Shown: in pieces, positions 16,225-26,077 of the stretch
Position numbering within the stretch: the first letter of the stretch is position 1
How the letters are laid out: every line of letters starts with the position of its first letter
NCBI RefSeq assembly: GCF_012927345.1
Contig: NZ_JABBGJ010000019.1
Span: forward strand, 101,605-165,604
DNA length: 64,000 nt
DNA from: Paraburkholderia polaris
GTDB lineage: Bacteria > Pseudomonadota > Gammaproteobacteria > Burkholderiales > Burkholderiaceae
Direction of reading: 5' to 3'
Notes under the pieces: generated by a model
The model's input: only the letters and a program-made list of their open reading frames with translations
Databases searched by the model: none
Told to the model about the DNA's origin: nothing
Translations under genes and position numbers: made by a program

Positions 16225-18096
16225 ATGACTACGGTTATCAATACCAACATTGCGTCGCAAATTGCGCAGAACTATTTGCAGAACAACCAGGCTGCGGTAA
16301 CCACCGCGATCACCCAGTTGTCGTCGGGTCTCTCGATCAACAGCGCAGCGGACAACCCCGCCGGCCAAGCGATCGCCACCACGCTGCAAGCGCAGATCAA
16401 CGGCCAGACCGTTGCCCAGCAGAACGCGAGCAACGGCATCTCGCTCGCGCAAACCGGCCAAAGCGCACTCACGCAAATCACGAACAACCTGCAGACGATC
16501 CGTCAGCTGGCCGTGCAGGCATCGAACGCGTCGAATTCGGCTGCGAACCGCGCGGCGCTGAACCAGGAAGTCCAGCAGTCGCTTGCGCAGATCAACACGA
16601 TCGCGCAGACCACGAGCTTCAACGGCCAGAACCTGCTTGACGGCTCGTTTGGCACGCAGAACTTCCAGGTCGGCGCGAACGCCGGCCAGACGATCGGGGT
16701 GAACCTGAGCCAGGGCGCGAAGACCTCGCAAATTGGCCAGACCTCAAACACCACGTTCTCGCTGCAAGGCCTGACAACCGGCGGCCTCTCGGCCGAAGCG
16801 CTGAACATCTCCCTGGGCGGATCGCCTGCCGTCACGGTCGGCACCCCCGTGGCGGGCAGCGGCAACCCTGGTCAGAGTTCAGACAGCGCGTACGCCGCAG
16901 CAACAGCGATCAACAATACGGACATCACCGGCCTCACGGCTAGCGCGACGAACACGCAGACTGCGACGTTCACCAGCATCGCCAACGGCAGCACCACTGC
17001 AGCCACCGAAACCTTCAACCTGACGATCAACGGCACCAATGTGTTCGGCTCGGCAGGTGTTTCGATCGCCGCCGGCGGCTCGGTGGGCGCAACGACCGTG
17101 CTCAACGCGATCAACGCTGCGTCGGGCACCACCGGTGTGACGGCGTCGCTCGCCGCTGACGGCAAGACGTTCACCTTCAACGCAGCGGACGGTAGCAACA
17201 TCTCGATCAGCCAGGGCACCACCGGCGCTGACATTGCAGGCGGCCTGAGCAATACGGCGCAGAAGATCAATAGCGCCACCGCCAACGGCACCCTTTCCGC
17301 GCTGGTTGCGACCACCGGCGGCAGCGCCGAATCGACGGGCACGCTGTATGGTTCCGTCACGCTGTCATCGGCCAGCTCGATCTCGCTTTCCGGCAAGGGT
17401 GCGGACGACATCGCGGCGCAAACTGACAACTCCACGAACACCGCCGACAATCTGCAAACGATCCAGACGTACACGGCAACGGCTACACCGGCCGACGCCA
17501 CTGCAGGTACCCTGAATATTTCCGGCGGGAACCTCGGCGCCAACGTGGCGATCACCGTCCACGCAAACGATACGGCAACGACGATCTCCCAAAGCATCAA
17601 CGCGAACGCGAAACTGCAAGCTGCAGGCATCAGCGCGAGCGTGAACACGCAAGGTGAGCTGGTCTTGACTGACAGCCAGGCCACGCCGGGCTCGAACCTC
17701 ACGATCTCGGACGGCGGCGGTTCTGTGTCGGGTCTGTCCGGCGGCGGCGTCCAGCAAAACAGCTACGTCGCTTCGGCGAGCGGCTCGCTTGCAGACGCCA
17801 ACGTACTGACGGTGGCAGGCGCACAACAGACGATCGAGACCGTGGATGCTGCGCTGAACCAGGTCAGCACGCTTCAAGGCCAGCTGGGCGCCGTGCAGAA
17901 CCGCTTCACGTCGATTATTTCGAACCTGACCTCGTCGGTGCAAAACGCTCAGTCGACGCAGTCGTCGATCGAGGACACGAACTACGCCGCGGCAACGTCG
18001 TCGCTCTCGCGTGCCCAAGTGCTGTCGCAAGCTGCTCAAGCGATGGTCGCGCAAGCGAACCAGTTGCCGCAGCAGGTTCTGAAGCTGCTCCAGTAA
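16225..18096 (+). CDS. fliC: Flagellin
   Basis: A 623-residue filament subunit, exported through the flagellar type III system. The conserved N-terminal D0/D1 region is intact: VINTNIASQIAQNYLQ, LSSGLSINSAADNPAGQAIA and QASNASNSAANRAALNQE. The conserved C-terminus has QLGAVQNRFTSIISNL and ends LPQQVLKLLQ. The central 350 residues are Thr/Ser/Ala/Gly-rich and hypervariable; this surface-exposed part offers many O-glycosylation sites. It is longer than the roughly 380-480 residues common in Burkholderia. TAGGAG precedes the ATG. A strong terminator follows, so it is a single-gene transcript. Confidence 0.97.
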   Translation: MTTVINTNIASQIAQNYLQNNQAAVTTAITQLSSGLSINSAADNPAGQAIATTLQAQINGQTVAQQNASNGISLAQTGQSALTQITNNLQTIRQLAVQASNASNSAANRAALNQEVQQSLAQINTIAQTTSFNGQNLLDGSFGTQNFQVGANAGQTIGVNLSQGAKTSQIGQTSNTTFSLQGLTTGGLSAEALNISLGGSPAVTVGTPVAGSGNPGQSSDSAYAAATAINNTDITGLTASATNTQTATFTSIANGSTTAATETFNLTINGTNVFGSAGVSIAAGGSVGATTVLNAINAASGTTGVTASLAADGKTFTFNAADGSNISISQGTTGADIAGGLSNTAQKINSATANGTLSALVATTGGSAESTGTLYGSVTLSSASSISLSGKGADDIAAQTDNSTNTADNLQTIQTYTATATPADATAGTLNISGGNLGANVAITVHANDTATTISQSINANAKLQAAGISASVNTQGELVLTDSQATPGSNLTISDGGGSVSGLSGGGVQQNSYVASASGSLADANVLTVAGAQQTIETVDAALNQVSTLQGQLGAVQNRFTSIISNLTSSVQNAQSTQSSIEDTNYAAATSSLSRAQVLSQAAQAMVAQANQLPQQVLKLLQ

Positions 18097-18133
18097 GGCA
18101 ACATAGCAATCCAGCAGTAACCTCGTAGTACAA

Positions 18134-18160
18134 GGCCGGCGCTCTCGCGCCGGCCGGTTT
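18134..18160 (+). terminator. Rho-independent terminator of fliC
   Basis: GGCCGGCGC-TCTC-GCGCCGGCC forms a perfect 9-base stem with a 4-base loop, followed by GGTTTT. It lies 38 bases after the fliC stop. Confidence 0.85.
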
Positions 18161-18313
18161 TGGAGGCGGCGTTTTTGCGGCCCTCTCGCAGCGTTTTCGC
18201 GCCGCCCCCAAAACCGACGCACCTCCGGCGCGACGCGCGCCCCGCGCCCACGCGCTGGCGATGCTTGCAGCGAGTAAGGCGCGACGCACCACACTAGAAG
18301 GCACAGGCTACTT

Positions 18314-20695
18314 ATGTCCACCCCGATTTCTGCGACTGGCAGCACGGCAACGACCGCCACCACGGGCACAGGCACGTCGGCGACGACGAGTAACGCGACG
18401 GTGCCGTCCGCGTCGTCGATCATCTCGTCGGCCGCGCTCGGCATCGGCACTACGGTGCCGATCAGCCAGGTGCTGACGGGCCTGATGCAGGTCGAGAGCA
18501 TTCCGCTCACCCAGTTGCAAAATCAGGTGACCGGCGTGAACACCGAGATCTCGGCGTACGGCCAGCTGAACTCGGCACTCTCTACATTCCAGCAGTCGCT
18601 CGCGGCGCTGACGAGGCCGACCGAATTCAACTCGTACACTGCCACGTCCAGCAATACGGCCGCAGTCACCGCGAGCGCCGTCATCGGCGTGCAGGCCGGC
18701 ACCTATACGGTCAACACGACGCAGTTGGCGCAGGCGCAATCGCTTGCCACGGCCGGCCAGGCCAGCCTGAACACGAGCCTCACGTCGGGCAGCGCCACGT
18801 CGACGGTCACCATCGCGTTCGGCACACAGAACGGTTCGACCTTTACGCAAAACGCGGCGCAACCGGGTGGCAGCATCACGATCAACAGCGGCAACAACAC
18901 GCTGGCGGGCCTGCGCGACGCCATCAACAGCGCCAACCTCGGCGTCACGGCGACGATCGTCAACGACGGCAGCAACACCCCATACCATTTGGTGCTGACT
19001 TCGAATCAGACCGGCGCCAATGAAAGCATGCAGGTATCGGTGCAAGGCGACTCCGGTCTGGCTTCCATGTTGACCTACCCGCCGGGCACAGGCGATACGA
19101 TGACGCAGACCGTCAAGGCCCAGGACGCCAACCTGACGGTCAACGGTCTGTCGCTCACCAGCTCGTCGAATTCGGTCGGCACCGCCGTGCCGGGGCTGAC
19201 GCTGAACCTCCAGCAGACAGGAACGTCGACGGTCTCGGTAGCCGCCAATACGAGCTCGGTCCAGACCGACATCGACAACTTCGTGTCAGCCTACAACACG
19301 CTGCACAGCACGATCGGCCAACTGACCGCCTACAATCCGGGTGGCACCAACGGCCCCCTGATCGGCGACGCCACCACCATGCAGATCCAGAACCAGCTGC
19401 AAACGGTGCTCGCCAGCGGCTTGACCGGAACGGGAAGCGGCTACTCGTCTCTCGCCGCCGTCGGAATCGGGCTCGACTCCGACGGCACGCTGTCGGTCGA
19501 CGATACGGCGCTGTCGCAAGCCCTGCAAAGCAACCCGAGCCAGTTCTCCGCGCTGTTCGGCACGGCCGGTGCGGCGACGAACAGCAATGTCACGTTCCTG
19601 GTCGGCGGCACCAACACGCAGCCGGGCTCGTACGCCGTCAACATCACGCAACCCGCGACGAACGGGACGTTCGCCGGCTCGTCGACGCCGACCTACGACA
19701 CGGCGACCGGCTCGATTGCGTTGAGCGGCTCGACCACGATCGCATCCGGAACCAGCATGACGGTGACGATCAACGGCACGCAACAGACCGTCAATTTGAC
19801 GCCACTCACCAACGCCACTCCAGCCGCCGTTGCGGCGCAACTGCAATCGGATTTCAGTAGCGCTGGCTTGACAGCCACCGTTACGCAGAACAACGGCGTG
19901 TTGAGCGTGACGCCGCCGTCCGGCCAGACGATCTCGATCGCGGACGGCACGAGCAACGGCGCAACGCAGCTCTTTGGCGGTAGCATCAGTCAAGCCAACT
20001 CGACCACCATCCCCACTGGCGGCATGTCGCTCGCGGTGGCGGTGGACGGATCCCCGGCCAGCATCACGGTTCCCCAGGGAATCTACACGTCGTCGCAACT
20101 CGCGACGGCACTGCAGACAGCCATCAACACCAACAGCACGCTGCAGCAGGCGGGCGTGTCGGTGAATGTGACGCAAGCCAACGGCATCTTGAGCATCGCC
20201 TCGGCAAGTTACGGCTCGACTTCGTCGGTCAACATTTCCGGTTCGGGCGCCACGCAACTGTTCGGGGGTTCGGCCACGTCCACGAGCGGATTCAACGTGG
20301 CCGGGACTATTAACGGCGTTACGGCGACCGGAAGTGGTCAAATACTGACGGCGGGTAACAGCGGTCCCACGGCAGGGCTGATGATCCAGGTGACAGGCAA
20401 CGCCACCGGAGCGCTCGGTAACGTGAACTATTCGCAAGGCTTCGCATCGCTTCTCAACTCGATCGTGACAAGTGCGACCGCGCCGACGAGCGGTTCGATT
20501 GCTAGTGCGACCAACACCTTGAACACCCAGGTCACCTCGCTGCAGACCCAGGAAACCAGCTTACAGACCTACATTTCGCAGGTGCAGCAGCAGTACACCA
20601 CGCAGTTCGCTGCATTGAACGCCATAGTAGTGCAGATGCAATCGACCGCAAGCTTCCTGCAGTTGACGTTCAACCCGCCGACGTCAGCCTCCTGA
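18314..20695 (+). CDS. fliD: Flagellar filament cap protein
   Basis: A 793-residue hook-associated protein 2 that caps the growing filament and inserts flagellin subunits. The N-terminal FliD domain is seen in PISQVLTGLMQVESIPLTQL and QVTGVNTEISAYGQLNSAL. The C-terminal coiled coil ends in TLNTQVTSLQTQETSLQTYI and QYTTQFAALNAIVVQMQSTA. It is long for FliD: the middle has two related blocks of about 95 residues, each ending with ATQLFGGS (about residues 549 and 646), like flagellin hook-IN repeats. fliS and fliT follow closely in one probable operon. Confidence 0.95.
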   Translation: MSTPISATGSTATTATTGTGTSATTSNATVPSASSIISSAALGIGTTVPISQVLTGLMQVESIPLTQLQNQVTGVNTEISAYGQLNSALSTFQQSLAALTRPTEFNSYTATSSNTAAVTASAVIGVQAGTYTVNTTQLAQAQSLATAGQASLNTSLTSGSATSTVTIAFGTQNGSTFTQNAAQPGGSITINSGNNTLAGLRDAINSANLGVTATIVNDGSNTPYHLVLTSNQTGANESMQVSVQGDSGLASMLTYPPGTGDTMTQTVKAQDANLTVNGLSLTSSSNSVGTAVPGLTLNLQQTGTSTVSVAANTSSVQTDIDNFVSAYNTLHSTIGQLTAYNPGGTNGPLIGDATTMQIQNQLQTVLASGLTGTGSGYSSLAAVGIGLDSDGTLSVDDTALSQALQSNPSQFSALFGTAGAATNSNVTFLVGGTNTQPGSYAVNITQPATNGTFAGSSTPTYDTATGSIALSGSTTIASGTSMTVTINGTQQTVNLTPLTNATPAAVAAQLQSDFSSAGLTATVTQNNGVLSVTPPSGQTISIADGTSNGATQLFGGSISQANSTTIPTGGMSLAVAVDGSPASITVPQGIYTSSQLATALQTAINTNSTLQQAGVSVNVTQANGILSIASASYGSTSSVNISGSGATQLFGGSATSTSGFNVAGTINGVTATGSGQILTAGNSGPTAGLMIQVTGNATGALGNVNYSQGFASLLNSIVTSATAPTSGSIASATNTLNTQVTSLQTQETSLQTYISQVQQQYTTQFAALNAIVVQMQSTASFLQLTFNPPTSAS

Positions 20696-20741
20696 GGACG
20701 TTCGTCATGCAGGGCCCGCTAATATAAGGAAGGGAGCAATC

Positions 20742-21176
20742 ATGTATTCGCCTCAAAAATTCGGCGCAGATAGCTACGCGCGCATCGGTGTGGAAAGCGG
20801 CGTACTAGGCGCGAGCCCTTACGAACTCGTCGCTCAGCTTTTCGAAGGGGCGCGTCGCGCCGTCCGCATGAGCCGTTTGCATATGCTTAACGGCAACATC
20901 GCCGAGAAAGGCAGGTTGATATCGCATGCAATCGTGATCATCGGCGGCGGCTTGCAGCAAGGGTTGAATCTCGAGAAAGGCGGCGAACTCGCGCAACGCC
21001 TCGACGGTCTTTACGAATATATGAAGCGTCGCTTGCTCGAAGCCAATCTGAACAATGACCCGGCACGGCTTGAGGAAGTCGACAATCTGCTCGGTACGAT
21101 CGAGGACGGTTGGAAAGGCATCAAAGATCAGGTCGCCAGTGCCGCATCGCCGGCCCGCGTGTCGACCTCGAGGTGA
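20742..21176 (+). CDS. fliS: Flagellar export chaperone for flagellin
   Basis: A 144-residue cytosolic helical protein that binds the flagellin C-terminus before export. The family features are SYARIGVESGVLGASPYELVAQLFEGA and GGELAQRLDGLYEYMKRRLLEAN. GGAAGGGAG precedes the ATG. It lies 46 bases after fliD and 6 bases before fliT. Confidence 0.95.
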   Translation: MYSPQKFGADSYARIGVESGVLGASPYELVAQLFEGARRAVRMSRLHMLNGNIAEKGRLISHAIVIIGGGLQQGLNLEKGGELAQRLDGLYEYMKRRLLEANLNNDPARLEEVDNLLGTIEDGWKGIKDQVASAASPARVSTSR

Positions 21177-21182
21177 CGGAAT

Positions 21183-21530
21183 ATGGATGCTCCCAGCACG
21201 CATGAGCAGTTGTTCCAGCGCTATGAGACCATCGCGCACCTGTCGGACAACATGTTGAAGGCAGCCCGACAAGACGACTGGGATAGGGTCATCGCGTTGC
21301 AACAACACTATTCCGCCCTCGTCGATACGCTTCGGCCAGTACATGGCCGCTTCTCGTTCGACGTATCACAGCGGGCACGCCTCGACGCGCTGCTTCGCCG
21401 CATTCTTTCGGACGAGACAGAGGTGCGCGAGCGTGTGGCGCCGCGGCTTGCGCGTCTTTCCGCGCTGATTGCAAGTAATCGGCAATCCCTGGCCCTGCAC
21501 AACACGTACGGGCTGCCGCGCTACGGTTGA
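21183..21530 (+). CDS. fliT: Flagellar protein FliT
   Basis: A 115-residue all-helical protein. FliT is the export chaperone for FliD and in enterics also restrains FlhD4C2. HEQLFQRYETIAHLSDNMLKAA and RLDALLRRILSDETEVRE fit the four-helix FliT pattern. Its place 6 bases after fliS supports the call. Given the shortened FlhC here, a FliT-FlhC interaction may differ, which is inference. Confidence 0.85.
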   Translation: MDAPSTHEQLFQRYETIAHLSDNMLKAARQDDWDRVIALQQHYSALVDTLRPVHGRFSFDVSQRARLDALLRRILSDETEVRERVAPRLARLSALIASNRQSLALHNTYGLPRYG

Positions 21531-21720
21531 CCTGAGCGCCGGGAGCCAACGCTTAGTCCTTCCCGCGAACAGAAGCCAATTTGCGGTTCATTTTGCGGCG
21601 TCTACACATGCCGCCGCCATATACACTGCGGCCTAAACTGCGCTCGCACAGCATGCGCTTGTTCCCGCTTGCACCCAGTCCTTGAGCGAAGCGGACCCCA
21701 CAGCACCATGGCGGACACAA

Positions 21721-24705
21721 ATGAATGTGAAGACTTCCGACGATTGTATTGGCGTACTTACCAATCACCCGTCGTCAAATCAATTTGTTGTAATCGGCTA
21801 CAAAGACGGCGCCGTTTCCGCCATTCCCAAAGACTTGTTCCGCAATGCGCGCGATGAGGCTGTGGAGGTGGACTCGCTGCAGATCGGTCGCTGCTCCATG
21901 CTTGGCGCCGGTTCGATCGTCAAATGCGGCGAGGGCGCTCAACGGCTGGTGATCGGCAAGCACGTCGCCGGTGGATTGCGGCTGCGCTTCTTGCTGAGCG
22001 ATCCGCAAAGCACGCACACCCTGTGCGCCGTACCGTTCGGGCCGCCGGGCTTTCGCATCGACGATGCGCCCGCGCCGAACTATCCGGACACCGTCATCCA
22101 CCACGACGTGTCGATCGGCGATGAGGCGATGCTCCTCGGCGGCAGCGTCATTAAAAGCGGGTGTGTGATCGGCGCGCGATCCGTCGTGCCGCCGCACTTT
22201 CTCGGCGAGCCTTACGGCATCTACGAAGGATCGCCGGCCCGCCTCACGGGCTTCCGTTTCTCCGAGAGAGTACGCGAGAAGTTGCTCCAACTCGCTTGGT
22301 GGGACATGCCGCTGGACTGGCTCAAGCAGCACCGCAAGGCATTTCTGATTGATCTGGCCGCGGACGAGGGGCGCGCACTTGACGTGCTGGCCGAGCTGCA
22401 ACAGGCGAAGGACGACGCCATGCGGGCAGCGCACGCGACCGCGAGTCCCCTCGCCGAAGCACCCCAGCCCGATTCGAACGCCGGCGAGGTGCGCTACGCT
22501 GCACCCGCTGCTCAGCTGGACGATCCTGGCACCGCCGACCCTGCCTCCGCGGATGCGTTGACTGCGGATCAGGCCGAAGCGCTGGTGAGCGAGTTCATCG
22601 CCACGCTGAACGCGCTGTCCACGCTGGGGCAACATCAGCAGGCCGAAGCCGTCGCCAGGCAGATGACGGCGATTTTCCCGACGCTCGGTTTCGGCTGGAA
22701 GGCGCTGGGCGAGGCGCTTCAGCAGCAAGGACTCGTCGATCAGGCGCTCGCCCCACTCCAGCGAGCATCCGAGCTATCGCCCCGCGATCACGCAGCCGCA
22801 AGCCCCGAGGCACCGCATCCCGAGGCGACACCCACGCCAGCCCCGGCACCCGACGCGTCCGAAACGGTCGTCGCCCCGAGGGCACGCAAGCAGGCGGCTG
22901 CCGCGCCGCAAATGACCGAAACCAAACGGCTGGCGGCGCTGTTCAATAGCGGTCGCATGGCCGAGGCCGCCGCCTTCGCACAAAGCGTAGCCAATCGCTA
23001 CCCACGCCATCCACTTGGCTGGAAAATGCTGGGTCTCGCCTTGCGCGCGCAAGGGCAGGCAGGCGAGGCCACGGACCGTTTGCGCAAAGCCATCGAACTG
23101 GCGCCCGAAGACCACGAAGTCATGCTAGTGCTAGCGGAATTGCTGAAGGAACAGGGCCGTGTCGCCGAAGCTGAACAAGCATACCGGCGCCTGATCGCGT
23201 TGAAGCCGGAGCACGCGCTGGCGCACAACATGCTCGGCCAGACCCTATACTGGCAGTTTCGCTTGGGCGAAGCGGAGGCGGTCTTTCGGCGCACACTCGA
23301 ATTCGCTCCCGGCAACGCAAAAACGCTCAACGATCTCGGCCTGATGCTGCAGCTGCAAGGTCGACTTGCCGAAGCCGTGGACACCTTCCACCGCGCTCTG
23401 GCGATCGACCCCGACTACGACACGGCGCGCAGTAACCTCCTGTTCTGCCTGTCCCACAGTGAGGACGTGGATCCGGACGATTTGGCGAAACAGCATCGCG
23501 CTTTTGGCGAACGCCTGGAGCGCAAGCTCCCTGCGCAGCACAAGCGCCACACCAACTCGCAGGATCCGCAGCGCACCTTACGAGTTGGCTTTGTCTCGGG
23601 GGATTTATTTGAACATGCGGTGGCCTCGTTCCTCGAGCCTCTGCTCGTGGACCTGGCGCGCGATCCTGGCCTGGCGCTGTACGCGTACTATAACCACTCA
23701 ATCGTCGACGACGTCTCAGTGCGACTGCGTTCGCACTTCCACAACTGGGCTTCCGTGTACCGCATGAGCGACACCGCGCTAGCGGACCAGATCCGAGCCG
23801 ACGGCATCGACATCCTGATCGACCTGTCCGGCCATACGGGGCGAAATCGGCTGCAGACCTTCGCGCGCAAGCCGGCGCCGATCCAGGTCAGCTGGCTGGG
23901 CTACCCCGCTACGACGGGGATGCGCACCATGGACTATTTTTTTGGCGACCGTTTTCTCGTGCCCCCCGGCGAGGCCGAAAATCAATTCGTCGAGAAAATG
24001 GTCTACCTGCCCGCGCCAGCGCCCTTCGCCCCCGCAGAGGTGGCACCGCCTACCAACCGCCTGCCTGCCCTCGCCAATGGGTATATCACATTCGGCAGCT
24101 TTAACCGGATGAACAAGCTGCGCCCGGAGGTCATCAAGCTGTGGGCACAAGTGCTGCACGCAGTGCCGACAGCACGCATGCTGATCGCGGGAGTAGCCGA
24201 GGATGGCTACAACAAGCTCGTCGACTGGTTCGAGCAGGAGGGCATCGACCGCACTCGCCTGGAATCGCGCCCTCGCCTGCAAATGCGTGGTTATTTGCAG
24301 CATCACCATGCCGTCGACATCTGCCTCGACGCATTTCCCTATGCGGGCGCAACGACAACTTTGCATGCCGCCTGGATGGGTGTGCCAACGCTCACGCTCC
24401 CTGGCCGATCCGCTGCTAGCCGCGGCGGTGCAGTGACCATGTCACACCTGGCGCTGGAGGGGTTCATTGCATCTGACCCAACCGACTTCGTCGAAAAAGC
24501 TGTCGACTGGGCGAACAATCTTTCCACGCTTGCCGAGTTGCGCGCGCGCATGCGTGAGCGTTGCGCGCACTCGGCTTACTTCCTGCCGGGCGTCATCGCC
24601 GAGGGAATGTCACGCGCACTGCGCCTGATGTGGCAACGGTGGACGGAAGGCAAGCCTCCCGTGGCCTTCGATTCCTCGTTGCCGCTGGGACAAGAAGTGC
24701 TCTGA
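21721..24705 (+). CDS. Acyltransferase-TPR-OGT (GT41) fusion, probable flagellin O-glycosyltransferase
   Basis: A 994-residue three-part protein. Residues about 60-205 form a left-handed beta-helix of the CatB/VatB acetyltransferase type (HHDVSIGDEAMLLGGSVIKSG, ending IYEGSPARLTGFRF). Residues about 290-590 are tetratricopeptide repeats interrupted by a Pro/Ala linker. Residues about 600-980 form a SPINDLY/GT41 catalytic domain: RVGFVSGDLFEHAVASFLEP, ILIDLSGHTGRNRLQ, QVSWLGYPATTGMRTMDYF, FGSFNRMNKLRPEV and DICLDAFPYAGATTTLHAAW. GT41 enzymes add a sugar to Ser or Thr. Its place right after fliT strongly suggests flagellin as substrate. ATG at 21721 is the first Met; a TTG at 21682 is an alternative start. 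Confidence 0.88.
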   Translation: MNVKTSDDCIGVLTNHPSSNQFVVIGYKDGAVSAIPKDLFRNARDEAVEVDSLQIGRCSMLGAGSIVKCGEGAQRLVIGKHVAGGLRLRFLLSDPQSTHTLCAVPFGPPGFRIDDAPAPNYPDTVIHHDVSIGDEAMLLGGSVIKSGCVIGARSVVPPHFLGEPYGIYEGSPARLTGFRFSERVREKLLQLAWWDMPLDWLKQHRKAFLIDLAADEGRALDVLAELQQAKDDAMRAAHATASPLAEAPQPDSNAGEVRYAAPAAQLDDPGTADPASADALTADQAEALVSEFIATLNALSTLGQHQQAEAVARQMTAIFPTLGFGWKALGEALQQQGLVDQALAPLQRASELSPRDHAAASPEAPHPEATPTPAPAPDASETVVAPRARKQAAAAPQMTETKRLAALFNSGRMAEAAAFAQSVANRYPRHPLGWKMLGLALRAQGQAGEATDRLRKAIELAPEDHEVMLVLAELLKEQGRVAEAEQAYRRLIALKPEHALAHNMLGQTLYWQFRLGEAEAVFRRTLEFAPGNAKTLNDLGLMLQLQGRLAEAVDTFHRALAIDPDYDTARSNLLFCLSHSEDVDPDDLAKQHRAFGERLERKLPAQHKRHTNSQDPQRTLRVGFVSGDLFEHAVASFLEPLLVDLARDPGLALYAYYNHSIVDDVSVRLRSHFHNWASVYRMSDTALADQIRADGIDILIDLSGHTGRNRLQTFARKPAPIQVSWLGYPATTGMRTMDYFFGDRFLVPPGEAENQFVEKMVYLPAPAPFAPAEVAPPTNRLPALANGYITFGSFNRMNKLRPEVIKLWAQVLHAVPTARMLIAGVAEDGYNKLVDWFEQEGIDRTRLESRPRLQMRGYLQHHHAVDICLDAFPYAGATTTLHAAWMGVPTLTLPGRSAASRGGAVTMSHLALEGFIASDPTDFVEKAVDWANNLSTLAELRARMRERCAHSAYFLPGVIAEGMSRALRLMWQRWTEGKPPVAFDSSLPLGQEVL

Positions 24706-24943
24706 CGGTGCGCCTGTGGCAACGTTCTTGCCATGCGATCGACCGCTGCCGGCACCCGCCTTGGCTAACCTGAATTGACCCAAATTCACCCATCTGATCG
24801 GCCGATCGAACGCGCGTAGCCGGTGGCACACTAGTTCTCGAAGTCCGGCGTGTGGCCAACAGAGCGATAGCCTGAATCGGTCCGCACGGCGAACGACGAT
24901 ACGTTCGCAACATTGGCTATCGAGTGCCGAAAGGAAGGCTCCC

Positions 24944-26077
24944 ATGGACAACAAGCTGGTTCCCGTCACGCAGCCCTACCTGCCGCCGCTGGACGAATTC
25001 CTTCCGTATCTGGAGCAGATCTGGGAGCGCAAATGGGTGACAAATAACGGGCCGTTCCACGAGATGCTCGAGGCGCAGTTGTGCGAATACCTCGGGGTCG
25101 AGCATCTGTCGCTGTTCTCGAACGGCACGCTCGCGCTCATTACCGCGCTGCAGGCGATGAAGATCACGGGCGAGGTGATCACCACGCCGTTCAGCTTCGT
25201 CGCGACGACACATGCGCTGCACTGGAACGGCATCACCCCCGTTTTCGCCGATATCGATCCGGACACGATGAACATCGATCCGACGAAGATCGAAGCCGCC
25301 ATCACGCCGAAGACCACCGCGATCCTGCCGGTCCACGTGTACGGCAATCCCTGCGCGGTCGAGGAGATCGAACGCATCGCCGACAACTACGGTCTGCGCG
25401 TCCTCTACGACGCTGCGCACGCGTTTGGCGTCAAGCGCCACGGCCGCTCGGTGCTCGAATTCGGCGATATGTCGGTGCTGAGCTTTCACGGCACCAAGGT
25501 GTTCAATACTTTCGAGGGCGGCGCGATCATTTGCCGCGACGCGAAGACCAAGCGCCGCATCGACCACCTGAAGAACTTCGGCTTCGTCGACGAAGTGACC
25601 GTGGTCGGACCGGGCATCAACGGTAAGATGAACGAGGTCCAGGCTGCGTTCGGTCTGCTGCAACTGAAGCACATCGACCATATCCTTGCCGAGCGCGCGA
25701 GAATCAACGAGCGCTACCGGCTCGCGTTCCAGAATGTCAAAGGCCTGCGCATGCTCGACGTGCCTCCGTACTGCACGCGCAACTACTCTTACGTGCCGCT
25801 GCGCATCGAGCGCGAGTTCCCGGTTAGCCGCGATGCGCTGTACGACGAAATGCGCGCCCAAAAGATCGCGGCGCGGCGCTACTTCTATCCGCTGATCAGC
25901 GAGTTCCCGACGTATCGCGGCCTGCCTTCGGCGTCGCAGGCGAACCTGCCGGTCGCAACCGAAATCTCGCGCCAAGTGCTTTGCTTGCCGATTTTTCCGG
26001 GGCTTGCTATGCGCACGCAGGACAAGATCATCGATATCGTGCTCGCCGCCGCAGGACTGCAACAATATGCGAGCTGA
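24944..26077 (+). CDS. DegT/DnrJ/EryC1/StrS sugar aminotransferase
   Basis: A 377-residue PLP enzyme that transfers an amino group to a nucleotide-activated keto sugar. Landmarks: LSLFSNGTLALITALQAM, ITTPFSFVATTHAL, VLYDAAHAFGVKRHG and the PLP-lysine site SVLSFHGTKVFNTFEGG. It resembles the VioA/QdtB-type branch making 4-amino or 3-amino-6-deoxy sugars. AAGGAAGG precedes the ATG. It is the first gene of a dense rightward cluster; the next gene overlaps its end. Confidence 0.9.
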   Translation: MDNKLVPVTQPYLPPLDEFLPYLEQIWERKWVTNNGPFHEMLEAQLCEYLGVEHLSLFSNGTLALITALQAMKITGEVITTPFSFVATTHALHWNGITPVFADIDPDTMNIDPTKIEAAITPKTTAILPVHVYGNPCAVEEIERIADNYGLRVLYDAAHAFGVKRHGRSVLEFGDMSVLSFHGTKVFNTFEGGAIICRDAKTKRRIDHLKNFGFVDEVTVVGPGINGKMNEVQAAFGLLQLKHIDHILAERARINERYRLAFQNVKGLRMLDVPPYCTRNYSYVPLRIEREFPVSRDALYDEMRAQKIAARRYFYPLISEFPTYRGLPSASQANLPVATEISRQVLCLPIFPGLAMRTQDKIIDIVLAAAGLQQYAS

